DNA from: Afifella aestuarii
GTDB taxonomy: Bacteria; Pseudomonadota; Alphaproteobacteria; Rhizobiales; Afifellaceae
Length of the DNA: 64,000 bases
NCBI RefSeq assembly: GCF_004023665.1
Contig: NZ_SAUF01000001.1
Span: 248,001 to 312,000 of the forward strand
Direction of reading: 5' to 3'
Below are positions 37,368 through 46,107 of the stretch, piece by piece (within the stretch, counting starts at the first letter, position 1; each line of letters begins with the position of its first letter). The notes under the pieces were generated by a model, which saw only the letters and a program-made list of their open reading frames with translations, made no database searches and was not told the DNA's origin. Made by a program: the position numbers and the translations under genes.

Positions 37368-38128
37368 GTCTTCATCCAGGAAAGGCCCGCCTCCACAGTC
37401 GTGCGGGGGCGGTATTCGGCGCCGATCGCGCCCTGATAGCCGAGACGCTCGATCTCCGGCAAAAACCAGGAATAGGCGACTTCGCCTTCGTCGGGCTCGT
37501 TGCGCCCCGGCACGCCCGCGATCTGGATGTGGCCGATCTTCGGCATCAGCGCCGCGACGCGGCGGGTGAGATCGCCTTCCATGATCTGGGCGTGATAGCA
37601 GTCGAACTGGAGCTTCAGATTGTCGGCCGCCACCATGTCGATGATACGTGCCGCCTCCGCGCTCGATGACAGAAAATAGCCCGGTAAGTCACGCGCGTTG
37701 ATCGGCTCGATCAAGACCGTGAGGCCGTGCCGCGCCGCCCGGCCCGCGGCATAGGAGAGGGCGTTCACAAAAGCTTCTTTGCAGCGGCGGACAGGCGTTT
37801 CGTCGTCAGCAATGCCGGCCATCACATGCACGGCGGTGCCGCCGAGATCGACGGCCCATTCGATCGCCTCATCGATCGCGGCAAGGGCTTCCTTCTCTCG
37901 CCCGGGGAGTGCGGAAAGCCCGAAGTCGCCGTCCTTACCGGTTCGCGTATTGAGGCCGAGAAGCGGCAGGCCGGTTTCGCGAAGCGCCTGTCTCAGCGTT
38001 TCGCGTGACGCGTCATAAGGGAACTGAAACTCAACCGCGTCGAAACCTGACTTTTTCGCTGCGACGATTCGCTCCTCCAGTGGCCGGTCTGTCCATAAAA
38101 ATCCGAGATTGGCAGAGAGCTTGAGCAT
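37346..38128 (-). CDS. hyi: Hydroxypyruvate isomerase family protein
   Basis: A 260-residue TIM-barrel sugar isomerase, xylose-isomerase-like superfamily. Family features: [18 protein letters not shown] at the start, metal ligands Glu141 (LIEPINARD) and Glu238 (IGAEYRPR), and [14 protein letters not shown] and [18 protein letters not shown] between. It would interconvert hydroxypyruvate and tartronate semialdehyde, or act as a related isomerase. The start at 38128 is chosen by family N-terminus; the frame is open further up but upstream sequence is intergenic. Convergent with pgi. Confidence 0.85.
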   Translation of the reverse strand: MLKLSANLGFLWTDRPLEERIVAAKKSGFDAVEFQFPYDASRETLRQALRETGLPLLGLNTRTGKDGDFGLSALPGREKEALAAIDEAIEWAVDLGGTAVHVMAGIADDETPVRRCKEAFVNALSYAAGRAARHGLTVLIEPINARDLPGYFLSSSAEAARIIDMVAADNLKLQFDCYHAQIMEGDLTRRVAALMPKIGHIQIAGVPGRNEPDEGEVAYSWFLPEIERLGYQGAIGAEYRPRTTVEAGLSWMKTYRDSAR

Positions 38129-38456
38129 TTCACTTTTATCTTCAGCTATTTCCGTCGAAAAGAGCAGTCCACTTTTCGGCTGGCAAGTGGCCAAAAGGCT
38201 TCCGTGATTGACGCGCCTTCCTTCGCTCTCTAGAGCCGGTTCAGGGATGGTCGCCCGTCGAAGGGCTGAAAACGATCTCGGGCGCGGCTGACCCCTACCG
38301 GGAGCCAAAACCGGGGCCGTCCAGCGCCACAGCTCCGCTGTGGGCGGGTCATCCGTTCGTTTTTGTGAAGGCCCGCCGTGACGCAGCCCTGCTTCCTCCC
38401 TGCTTTTGCGCCCATGCGCGGTCGCCTCGCCACCCGAAAATCGGAGGATTGAACGC
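38129..38456. promoter_or_regulatory. Divergent region before the corrin-ring operon
   Basis: 328 bases between hyi and the cbiX-type gene. On the plus strand it has several potential stems, the clearest being CCACAGC-tcc-GCTGTGG (38327-38343), and a GC-rich block at 38235-38350. A cobalamin riboswitch would be expected here, but its conserved B12 box is not recognised. A CGGAGGA ribosome site sits 8 bases before the GTG start at 38457. Confidence 0.4.
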
Positions 38457-39614
38457 GTGTCGGAAAAACTCGGATTGATGATTTGCGGCCATGGCAGCCG
38501 CAACAAAGCGGCGGTCGACGAATTTGCCCGTCTTGCAACGGAAGCGCGCAAGCTCTTCCCGCAATGGCCGGTCGAATACGGTTATCTGGAGTTCGCCGAA
38601 CCGGTTCTGCGCACCGGCCTCGATAAGCTGGTGGATCTCGGTTGCACGCGCATTCTCGCCGTTCCAGGCATGCTGTTTGCCGCTGGTCACGCCAAGAACG
38701 ACATCCCCTCCGTCCTCAACACCTATCAGGCCGAGCGCGGCGTTCCGATCGATTATGGCCGCGATCTCGGCATCGATCCGCGTATGATCCGTGCCGCCTC
38801 CGACCGCATCTCGGAAGCTCTCGCCGCGGCGCCCTCCGACGTGCCGTTGCATGAGACGCTTCTCGTCGTCGTCGGACGTGGCGCCTCCGATCCCGACGCC
38901 AATTCCAATGTCTCCAAGATCACCCGCATGCTGTGGGAAGGCTTCGGTTTCGGCTGGGCGGAGACCGCTTATTCCGGCGTTACGTTCCCGCTCGTCGAGC
39001 CGGGCCTCGAGCATGCGGCGAAACTGGGCTACCGGCGCATCATCGTCTTCCCGTACTTCCTCTTCACCGGCGTCCTCGTCAGCCGCATCTACATGGCGAC
39101 GGATGCCGTGGCGGCACGTCATCCGGAGATCGAGTTCCTCAAGGCGGGCTATCTCAACGATCATCCGCAGGTGATCGCGACCATGGCTGACCGGGTCAAC
39201 GAGATCCTGAACGGCGCCAATCTCATGAACTGCCAGATGTGCAAGTACCGGGAGCAGATCCTGGGCTTCGAGGCGGAGATCGGTCTGCCGCAGGAAAGCC
39301 ACCACCATCATGTGGAAGGCGTCGGCGCCGCCTGCGATCTGTGCAACGACGATGGCAGCTGCAACGGCCGCTGTCAGGACGAGCCGCACACGCACGGACA
39401 TGGGCATGATCACGACCATGGGCACCACCAGCACGGCCACGGCCATGATCATGACCACGGACATTCCCACGATCATGATCATCCGCATACCGGGCACGAT
39501 CACGGGCACAGCCACGATCACGATCACGACAATGGTCATGGCCATGACCACCATCATCATCCGTATCCGCATGCCGATCACCCGCTCGGCCCGCGTTCGA
39601 TGAAGCGGCACTGA
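38457..39614 (+). CDS. cbiX: Two-domain CbiX-type sirohydrochlorin cobaltochelatase with His-rich tail
   Basis: Inserts cobalt into (precorrin) sirohydrochlorin early in cobalamin synthesis. 385 residues: two CbiX domains in tandem. The first has the metal-binding His12 (CGHGSRNK) and His78 (AAGHAKND); the second has [12 protein letters not shown] in the matching place, without the His. A cysteine cluster follows (Cys259, 262, 293, 296, 302, 306), as in Fe-S-containing CbiX proteins. The last 100 or so residues are a tail of His-Asp and Gly-His repeats, likely a cobalt or nickel store. GTG start with CGGAGGA upstream. First gene of the cob operon. Confidence 0.9.
   Translation: MSEKLGLMICGHGSRNKAAVDEFARLATEARKLFPQWPVEYGYLEFAEPVLRTGLDKLVDLGCTRILAVPGMLFAAGHAKNDIPSVLNTYQAERGVPIDYGRDLGIDPRMIRAASDRISEALAAAPSDVPLHETLLVVVGRGASDPDANSNVSKITRMLWEGFGFGWAETAYSGVTFPLVEPGLEHAAKLGYRRIIVFPYFLFTGVLVSRIYMATDAVAARHPEIEFLKAGYLNDHPQVIATMADRVNEILNGANLMNCQMCKYREQILGFEAEIGLPQESHHHHVEGVGAACDLCNDDGSCNGRCQDEPHTHGHGHDHDHGHHQHGHGHDHDHGHSHDHDHPHTGHDHGHSHDHDHDNGHGHDHHHHPYPHADHPLGPRSMKRH
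39381..39600 (+). repeat. His-Asp/Gly-His coding repeat in the cobalt chelatase tail
   Basis: Degenerate short repeats of CAT/CAC, GAT/GAC and GGC/GGT codons encode about 45 histidines in roughly 75 residues. The repeat is inside the chelatase gene and in frame. Confidence 0.85.
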
Positions 39615-39620
39615 GCGAAC

Positions 39621-40250
39621 ATGGACTATCTGCGCGACGGCGCCGAAATAACCCGCCGCTCCTTTGCGATCATCGAAGCGGAATGCGAGTTGTCTGGGGT
39701 CCCTGCCGACCTCAGGCCGCTCGCCAAACGCGTCGTGCATTCCGGTGGGATGCCCGATCTTGTCGCCGATCTCGCATGGTCGGAGGGGGCGGGTGCCGCG
39801 GGGCGTGCGGCTCTTGAGGCCGGTGCCCCGATCCTTTGCGATGTAGCGATGGTCGCTGCGGGGATTGCGCGGCGGCATCTGACCGCCGGGAATGCGATCG
39901 AGGCTGCGGTCGCGCAGCCCGATGCGGCGCGGCTTGCCGGCGAGCTTCAAACGACGCGGACAGCCGCGGGCTTTTCGGCTCTTACCGAACGGCTTTCGGG
40001 TGCCATCGCGGTCATCGGCAACGCGCCGACGGCTCTCTTCCACCTTCTGGAACTTGCCGAAGACCCTGCTTTGCGCCCAGCCTTCGTCATCGGCTTCCCG
40101 GTCGGTTTCGTCGGTGCGGCGGAATCCAAGGAGGCGCTGATCGCCAACCGTCTCGGCTTGCCCTTCGTCGCGCTCAGGGGTCGGCGTGGCGGATCTGCGA
40201 TGGCGGCTGCGGCGCTCAACGCGCTCATGATCGGTGAGGAGGCAGCATGA
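39621..40250 (+). CDS. cobH: Precorrin-8X methylmutase
   Basis: Moves the C11 methyl group to C12, forming hydrogenobyrinate or cobyrinate. 209 residues, usual length. Catalytic-histidine motif RVVHSGGMPDLV (about 38-49), GAPILCDVAMVAAGI (about 68-82), and the closing FVIGFPVGFVGAAESKEAL and PFVALRGRRGGSAMAAAALNAL. Six bases after the chelatase; overlaps the next gene by four bases. Name cobH or cbiC depends on which route the organism uses. Confidence 0.94.
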   Translation: MDYLRDGAEITRRSFAIIEAECELSGVPADLRPLAKRVVHSGGMPDLVADLAWSEGAGAAGRAALEAGAPILCDVAMVAAGIARRHLTAGNAIEAAVAQPDAARLAGELQTTRTAAGFSALTERLSGAIAVIGNAPTALFHLLELAEDPALRPAFVIGFPVGFVGAAESKEALIANRLGLPFVALRGRRGGSAMAAAALNALMIGEEAA

Positions 40251-41491
40251 AACCCTGGCTTTTCGTCATCGGCATTGGTGAGGATGGTCTTTCTGGTCTT
40301 TCCGCCGCCGCTCAGCGGCTGGTCGACGACGCCGAAATCCTCATCGGCGGCGAGCGCCATCTCACCATGCTGCCCGAGGACGAGCGGGAAAAACTCGCTT
40401 GGCCCAGCCCTTTAAGTGAACTCGTGAGTCGTCTGACTGAGTATCGCGGGCGGCGGGTCGTGGTGCTTGCGAGCGGTGATCCGATGCATTTCGGGATCGG
40501 TGCGACGCTTGCCCGCTCCATTCCGCCCGAAGAGATGCTCATCATCCCGGGTCTGTCCGCTTTCGCGCTCGCGGCCTCAAGGCTCGCCTGGCCCTTGGAG
40601 CGTGTCGAGATGGTGACGCTGCATGGCCGGCCGATCGGTCGGCTGGCGCTGTCTGTCTATCCCGGTGCGAAGCTTCTCATTCTCTCGCATGATGGCACGA
40701 CGCCGGCTGCCGTTGCCGCCTATCTGACGGCGCGCGGTTTCGGCGACAGCCGCATGGTGGCGCTTGCCCATATGGGCGGGAAGAAAGAAACCGGCATCAA
40801 AGGTCGGGCGCGTGACTGGTCGGCGGAGACCGCCGATTTCCACACGCTTGCGGTCGAATGCATCGCCGGACCTGGCGCCCGCTTCATGCCGCGCTCCGGC
40901 GGATTGCCGGACGATGCCTTCACGCATGACGGCAAGATGACGAAGCGGGAAGTGCGCGCGGCCGCGATCGCGCGGCTTGCCCCGTTCCCGGGCGCTCTTC
41001 TCTGGGATATCGGCGCGGGTGCCGGATCGGTCGCCATCGAGTTCATGCGTGCGGCGCATCATGCGCGTGCGATCGCGCTCGAGCCGCGGTTGGAGCGACG
41101 GGCCATGGCGGCGAAGAACGCCTTGGAACTCGGCGTACCGGAACTCGACATTCGCGAGGGCGAGGCGCCGGAGGCGCTTGCGGACTGGCCTGCGCCCGAT
41201 GCGGTCTTCGTGGGTGGTGGCGTGCGGCCGGAAACACTTGCACTGGCGCGCCGGGCCTTGAAGCCCGGTGGCCGGCTCGTCGTGCATGCGGTGACGCTTG
41301 AAAGCGAAGCCGTCCTTCTCGCCGAGCATCAAAGCTCAGGGGGTGAGCTTACACGCCTTGCGGTCTCGCATGCGGAGGCGATCGGCCCGTATCACGGCTG
41401 GCGACCTGCGATGCCCGTCACGCAATGGGCCTGGGTTAAGGGGAGCGTTGGCGAAACCAGAATGGATGACGGAGGTCTGCTCCCGGAATGA
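40247..41491 (+). CDS. cobL: Precorrin-6Y C5,15-methyltransferase/decarboxylase (CbiE-CbiT fusion)
   Basis: Methylates C5 and C15 and removes the C12 acetate carboxyl. 414 residues: N-terminal CbiE-like methyltransferase (FVIGIGEDGLSGL, LASGDPMHFGIGATL) to about 200, then the CbiT domain with SAM motif LLWDIGAGAGSVAIEFM near 255. The ATG overlaps the cobH stop, and its own stop overlaps the cobI start, so the genes are translationally coupled. Confidence 0.94.
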   Translation: MKPWLFVIGIGEDGLSGLSAAAQRLVDDAEILIGGERHLTMLPEDEREKLAWPSPLSELVSRLTEYRGRRVVVLASGDPMHFGIGATLARSIPPEEMLIIPGLSAFALAASRLAWPLERVEMVTLHGRPIGRLALSVYPGAKLLILSHDGTTPAAVAAYLTARGFGDSRMVALAHMGGKKETGIKGRARDWSAETADFHTLAVECIAGPGARFMPRSGGLPDDAFTHDGKMTKREVRAAAIARLAPFPGALLWDIGAGAGSVAIEFMRAAHHARAIALEPRLERRAMAAKNALELGVPELDIREGEAPEALADWPAPDAVFVGGGVRPETLALARRALKPGGRLVVHAVTLESEAVLLAEHQSSGGELTRLAVSHAEAIGPYHGWRPAMPVTQWAWVKGSVGETRMDDGGLLPE

Positions 41492-42180
41492 GTGGCAAAC
41501 TTTATGGCATTGGTGTCGGGCCCGGGGATCCGGAGCTCATCACCTTAAAGGCGGCGCGCATCATCGAAAGCGCAGAGGTGATCGCCTATCCCGCCCCGGA
41601 TCCCGGCGAGAGCTTTGCACGAGCGATCGCGGCAAAGCACATTGCAGGCGACACACGCGAGATCGTCATCCGCATTGCGATGCGCGCCGGACATGTCCCG
41701 AGCGAGCCTTATGACCGCGCCGCGGAAGAGATCGCCGCCGAGCTCGAAGACGGTCGAGACGTGATTGTGCTGTGCGAAGGCGATCCGTTCTTCTACGGCA
41801 CCTTCATGTATCTGCACGACCGGCTGTGCCCGCGCTTCGGCTGCGAGATCGTGCCGGGCGTTTCCTCGCTCACCGCCGTTGCGGCGGCCGCGAGCCGGCC
41901 CCTGACACGGCGCACGGGTACGCTCAATGTCTTTCCGGCGACGCTCGACCCGGCGATCCTCAAGGCGCGCCTCGGTGAAAGCGAAGCGGCGGCGATCCTG
42001 AAAGTCGGCCGTCATCTGCCGCAGCTCAAGGAGCTCATCGCCGATCTCGGGCGGCTCGACGAAGCCGTCTACGTCTCGCATGCGAGCCTGCCGCAGCAAA
42101 AAGTGGTGCCGCTTGCCGAGCTCGAAGCCGACGAGGCGCCTTATTTCTCGATGATCCTGATTGCGAAGGTTGAACGATGA
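41488..42180 (+). CDS. cobI: Precorrin-2 C20-methyltransferase
   Basis: Transfers methyl from SAM to C20. 230 residues. Starts KLYGIGVGPGDPELITLKA, the class III methyltransferase N-terminus; further motifs CEGDPFFYGTFMYL and VPGVSSLTAVAAAAS. Overlaps both neighbours by four bases (ATGA). With an early-cobalt chelatase upstream, the true substrate may be cobalt-factor II, which would make it CbiL. Confidence 0.93.
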   Translation: MSGKLYGIGVGPGDPELITLKAARIIESAEVIAYPAPDPGESFARAIAAKHIAGDTREIVIRIAMRAGHVPSEPYDRAAEEIAAELEDGRDVIVLCEGDPFFYGTFMYLHDRLCPRFGCEIVPGVSSLTAVAAAASRPLTRRTGTLNVFPATLDPAILKARLGESEAAAILKVGRHLPQLKELIADLGRLDEAVYVSHASLPQQKVVPLAELEADEAPYFSMILIAKVER

Positions 42181-44000
42181 CGCCCGTCTTTCTCGCTTTG
42201 ACCGAACGGGGCCTTGTGACCGCGAACAGGTTGCGGGAAGCGATCGGGGGCGACGTCCACGCCCTGAAGAAGGCCGTGGAAAGCGGTGCTGCTCCTGCCA
42301 ATTGTGTCTTCGAGGATACGGGGGCGCATTGCCGGATGCTGTTCCAGGCCGGTCGGCCGATCGTCGGTATCTGTGCGGCCGGTATCCTGGTGCGCGTCCT
42401 TTCCCCGCTTCTCTCCGATAAGCGCAGCGAGCCCGCCGTCCTCGCTCTTTCCGAGGATGGTCGCACCGTGGTGCCGCTTCTCGGCGGCCATCACGGCGCC
42501 AACGGTCTGGCGCGGCAGATTGCGGCCAAGCTCTCGGGCTTCGCCGCCATCACCACGGCCGGTGATACCCGCTTCGGCATCGCGCTCGACGAGCCCCCGC
42601 ACGGCTTTGCGCTCGCCAATCCGGAAGACGCCAAGGATGTGATGTCGGCGTTTCTCGCTGGTGCGACGGTAGAGCTTGAAGGGGATCTACCTTGGATCGA
42701 GGAAAGTGCCCTGCCGCGCGGAGCCGACAGCTCCGTTAAGCTCGTCGCCACGACCGAAGATCGCAAGGGCGATGCGCAGACGCTCGTCTATCACCCGAAG
42801 GCGCTTGCGATCGGGGTCGGCTGTGAGCGGGGTGCCGACACGGAAGAGGTGATGACCCTCGTCCAGGAAACGCTCTCAGAAGCCGGGCTCTCTCTGCATT
42901 CGGTCGCCTGCCTCGTCTCGCTTGATCTGAAGGCCGACGAGACGGCGATCCTGGAAACGGCCAAGATGCTCGGCGTGCCGGCGCGCTTCTTCACCGCTGC
43001 GCGCCTCGAGGACGAAACACCGCGCCTCGACAATCCTTCAGAGGCGGTCTTCCGCGAAGTCGGCACGCATGGGGTCGCCGAAGCGGCAGCCCTCGCCGCC
43101 GTCGGACCCGAAGGGCTTCTCGTCGTCGCCAAGAAGAAGAGCGCGCGTGCCACCTGCGCCATCGCCGAGGCACCATCGCCGATCGAGACGGCGTCCGTCG
43201 GGCGTGCCCGCGGCAAGCTCGCGGTCGTCGGCATCGGGCCGGGTGACGCAGAATGGCGCACGCCGCAGGCGGACGCGCTCATCGCCGGTGCCGATACGGT
43301 CATCGGCTATTCTTACTATCTGGACCTGATCGCCGCCCATATCACCGATAAAACCCGCATCGATTCGCCGCTCGGCGAAGAGCGGGACCGTTGCCAGAAG
43401 GCGCTCGAACTCGCGGCCGAAGGCCGATCGGTCGCTCTCATCTGCTCCGGCGATCCGGGCATCTATGCGATGGCCACGCTCGTTTGCGAGGTCTTGGAAG
43501 GTGCTGCTCCCGCTTCCGCGGTGAAGCGTGTCGACCTCGTCGTGGCGCCAGGCATTTCAGCCTTCCAGGCTGCGGCCTCGCGCCTCGGTGCGCCGATGGG
43601 CCACGATTTCTGCCTCATCTCGCTGTCCGATCTTCTGACTCCGTGGGAGACCATCCGTTCGCGTGTCGAGGCGGCGGCGCAAGGCGATTTCGTCGTCGCC
43701 TTCTACAATCCGGTCTCGCAGCGCCGGCGGCATCAGCTTGCCGATTCCCGCGAGATCTTTCTCGCCCATCGTCCGGCGGAGACGCCGGTGGTGATTGCCC
43801 GGCTTCTCGGGCGGGAGGGTGAGCGCTTGCATTTCACCACACTTGGCGAACTGTCCGTCGACGACGTCGACATGATGAGCCTCGTCGTCGTCGGATCGTC
43901 GACGAGCCGAACCTTCACAGCAGGCGGACGCGAATTCCTTTTCACGCCGCGCGACTACCACCGCAAAGTTCAGGCCCCCGAAAAGGAGACGACAGCGTGA
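42177..44000 (+). CDS. CbiG-CobJ fusion: (cobalt-)precorrin-5A hydrolase plus precorrin-3B C17-methyltransferase
   Basis: A 607-residue bifunctional protein. The first 325 residues are CbiG-like: PIVGICAAGILVRVLSPLL, LLGGHHGANGLARQIA, and ALAIGVGCERGA with the C-terminal CbiG domain (about 207-325). A short linker leads to a complete class III methyltransferase from about 347 (KLAVVGIGPGDAEW, CSGDPGIYAMATLV, FVVAFYNPVSQRRRHQL), which is CobJ/CbiH. CbiG belongs to the cobalt-first route, removing C2 as acetaldehyde during ring contraction. Fusions of these two domains are known in alphaproteobacteria. Coupled to both neighbours by 4-base overlaps. Confidence 0.92.
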   Translation: MTPVFLALTERGLVTANRLREAIGGDVHALKKAVESGAAPANCVFEDTGAHCRMLFQAGRPIVGICAAGILVRVLSPLLSDKRSEPAVLALSEDGRTVVPLLGGHHGANGLARQIAAKLSGFAAITTAGDTRFGIALDEPPHGFALANPEDAKDVMSAFLAGATVELEGDLPWIEESALPRGADSSVKLVATTEDRKGDAQTLVYHPKALAIGVGCERGADTEEVMTLVQETLSEAGLSLHSVACLVSLDLKADETAILETAKMLGVPARFFTAARLEDETPRLDNPSEAVFREVGTHGVAEAAALAAVGPEGLLVVAKKKSARATCAIAEAPSPIETASVGRARGKLAVVGIGPGDAEWRTPQADALIAGADTVIGYSYYLDLIAAHITDKTRIDSPLGEERDRCQKALELAAEGRSVALICSGDPGIYAMATLVCEVLEGAAPASAVKRVDLVVAPGISAFQAAASRLGAPMGHDFCLISLSDLLTPWETIRSRVEAAAQGDFVVAFYNPVSQRRRHQLADSREIFLAHRPAETPVVIARLLGREGERLHFTTLGELSVDDVDMMSLVVVGSSTSRTFTAGGREFLFTPRDYHRKVQAPEKETTA

Positions 44001-44791
44001 CCAGTCTCGACAACAAACCCACTGGCAAGGTGCATTTCATCGGTGCGGGGCCGGGCGCGCCGGACCTCATCACCGTGCGCGGACTGAAGCTCATCGAAAG
44101 CTGCCCGGTCTGTCTTTATGCCGGCTCTCTCGTTCCGGAAGCGATCGTCGCCGCCGCGCCGAAGGATGCCCTCGTGCGCGATACGGCGCCGATGGCGCTC
44201 GACGAGATCCTCGCCGTGATGGAAGAGGCTTGCCGCGAGGGCCAGGACGTCGCCCGCGTTCATTCCGGTGACCCCTCGCTTTATGGCGCGATCGCCGAAC
44301 AGATCCGGCGACTGAAAGAGCTCGGCATCGCCTATGACGTGACGCCGGGGGTTCCCGCCTTTGCGGCCGCCGCGGCAGCTCTCGGACAGGAGCTCACCAT
44401 TCCCGAGGTGAGCCAGTCGGTCGTCATCACGCGGACCGCAATGCAATCGTCGAAGATGCCGGAGGGGGAGAACCTTGTTGCCTTCGCCAAGACCGGTGCG
44501 ACTTTGGCGGTGCATCTTTCGGTGCGCAATCTTCTCGCGATCGAGCGTGATCTGACGCCGGTCGTCGGTGGGGATTGCCCCGTCATCGTCGCGTATCGCG
44601 TCGGCTGGCCGGATGAGGATTTCATCCGCACCGATCTCGCCAATGTGCGTGAGAAAGTGCGCGAGAAGAAGCTCACCCGCACCGCGCTCATCTTCATCGG
44701 CCGGGCACTCGATGCGGACGAATTCCGCGACAGTGCGCTTTACGACGCGTCGCATTCCCACATCCTTCGCGCCGCCACGCGCGACGCTTGA
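43997..44791 (+). CDS. cobM: Precorrin-4 C11-methyltransferase
   Basis: Adds the C11 methyl group after ring contraction. 264 residues. HFIGAGPGAPDLITVRGLKLI at the N-terminus, VHSGDPSLYGAIAEQI and VTPGVPAFAAAAAALG in the middle, and PVIVAYRVGWPDE towards the end. GTG start overlapping the previous stop (GTGA). Last gene of the rightward cob operon; a hairpin separates it from the convergent cobB. Confidence 0.94.
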   Translation: MTSLDNKPTGKVHFIGAGPGAPDLITVRGLKLIESCPVCLYAGSLVPEAIVAAAPKDALVRDTAPMALDEILAVMEEACREGQDVARVHSGDPSLYGAIAEQIRRLKELGIAYDVTPGVPAFAAAAAALGQELTIPEVSQSVVITRTAMQSSKMPEGENLVAFAKTGATLAVHLSVRNLLAIERDLTPVVGGDCPVIVAYRVGWPDEDFIRTDLANVREKVREKKLTRTALIFIGRALDADEFRDSALYDASHSHILRAATRDA

Positions 44792-44794
44792 GCC

Positions 44795-44816
44795 ACCGCG
44801 CCTTACGCGGCGCGGT
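44795..44816. terminator. Hairpin between convergent cobM and cobB
   Basis: Perfect 8-bp stem ACCGCGCC / GGCGCGGT with a 6-base loop. The minus-strand cobB stop codon (44803-44805) sits in the loop. Serves as a shared 3' structure for the two transcripts. Confidence 0.55.
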
Positions 44817-46107
44817 CGATCACATGCAGGAAGGAGCCCGATACGCTGCCGCGGCAGAGGCCAACCTCGCCAAGCGGCGTATCGGCAGCATCCCGGCTGT
44901 CGAAGAGGCGCTCCGCCGGGCCTTCGCTCACGATGCTGGCGTAGTGGAACTCATGTCCGCCGAGGGGGCCTGCGAAGGGCCTGCCGGCAAGCGGCGTCAG
45001 CCGGCGGTAGCCGAGATGGAGACGCCGCGCGGCGAAACTCGTCACGAGCGGCAGAAGCCCAAGCATTTCGTGCCGTTCGCCTTCGGCGTCGATCAAACCG
45101 TCGCCGAGCGTCATGAATCCCCCGCACTCGCCATAGACGAGCTGGCCTTTCGACGCCGCGTTGCGCATGGCACGCTTGAAGGTCGTGGCCGCGGCGAGCT
45201 TTCCTGCATAAAGCTCCGGATATCCGCCAGGCAAAAAGATCGCACCCGCATCGTCTGCCGGCGCCTCGTCGGCGAGCGGCGAAAAAGTGGTGATCTCCGC
45301 ACCGGCGGCGCGCCAGTCCGCGAGCCAATGGGGATAGGCGAACCGGAAGGCGACGTCGTCCGCGAGGGCGATTTTTTGGGCGAGAGGGGGAAGGGTCGCG
45401 GCGTTTTCGTGGTTTTCGCCGAGCGGTTCGGCCGCCTGGAGGACAGCATCGAGATCGACATGTTTCTCGATCAGCGCTGCCGATGCCTCAATGACGGCAT
45501 CGAGCGTCTCATTCTCCTCCGCCTGGACGAGCCCCAGATGCCGTGACGGCAGCGCCAGTCGCTCGTCGCGCGGCACGATTCCGATCAGCGGCACGGATGC
45601 ACGCGCAAAGCCTTCCTGGATCAGACCCTGGTGGCGCTCGGAACCGGCGCGGTTGACGATCGCGCCTGCAAGCGAAAAACCGTCGGCCAGTCGCGCGAAG
45701 CCCTCCGCCACGGCCGCCGTCGATTGCGACATGCCGTTGGCTGCGACGACGAGGAAGGTCGGAAGCGCGAGGTGCGCGGCGAGGCTCGCGGTCGAACCGA
45801 GACCGTTCGCACCGCCGTCGTAAAGCCCCATCACGCCTTCGACGACGAGAAGGTCCGCGCCTTCCGCCTGACGGGCGGCGAGCGCGCGAAGCCGCTCCGG
45901 CCGCATGGCGAAGGGATCGAGATTGATCGCCGGCGCGCCCGAGGCCGCTTCCAGAAAGCGCGGGTCGATGTAATCGGGCCCGCATTTGGCGGCCTTCACT
46001 TTCAGCCCGCGTCGGATCAGGGCGCGGATGAGGCCTGCCGTCAGAACCGTCTTGCCGGAATGGCTGGAGCCTCCGGCGATAAGAAATGCCTTCGGCCCAC
46101 CCTTCAT
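44803..46107 (-). CDS. cobB: Cobyrinic/hydrogenobyrinic acid a,c-diamide synthase
   Basis: ATP- and glutamine-dependent amidation of the a and c side chains. 434 residues. N-terminal DTB-synthetase-like domain with P-loop AGGSSHSGKT and KCGPDYIDPRF; C-terminal class I amidotransferase domain with nucleophile Cys in VYGECGGFMTLGDGL. The TAA stop lies in the loop of the intergenic hairpin. The start overlaps the end of cobA by four bases, so cobA-cobB form a leftward pair facing the main operon. Confidence 0.95.
   Translation of the reverse strand: MKGGPKAFLIAGGSSHSGKTVLTAGLIRALIRRGLKVKAAKCGPDYIDPRFLEAASGAPAINLDPFAMRPERLRALAARQAEGADLLVVEGVMGLYDGGANGLGSTASLAAHLALPTFLVVAANGMSQSTAAVAEGFARLADGFSLAGAIVNRAGSERHQGLIQEGFARASVPLIGIVPRDERLALPSRHLGLVQAEENETLDAVIEASAALIEKHVDLDAVLQAAEPLGENHENAATLPPLAQKIALADDVAFRFAYPHWLADWRAAGAEITTFSPLADEAPADDAGAIFLPGGYPELYAGKLAAATTFKRAMRNAASKGQLVYGECGGFMTLGDGLIDAEGERHEMLGLLPLVTSFAARRLHLGYRRLTPLAGRPFAGPLGGHEFHYASIVSEGPAERLFDSRDAADTPLGEVGLCRGSVSGSFLHVIDRAA

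Noticed and set aside
38235-38350. Cobalamin riboswitch before the cob operon
   Set aside because: Some segments recall the riboswitch core, but the conserved B12 box and the CTGCCCCCGCAACTG-type core are not present, so I do not call it.
39381-39600. Tandem repeats as a possible CRISPR array or microsatellite
   Set aside because: The repeats are in-frame His/Asp/Gly codons inside the chelatase gene, without regular spacing or spacers.
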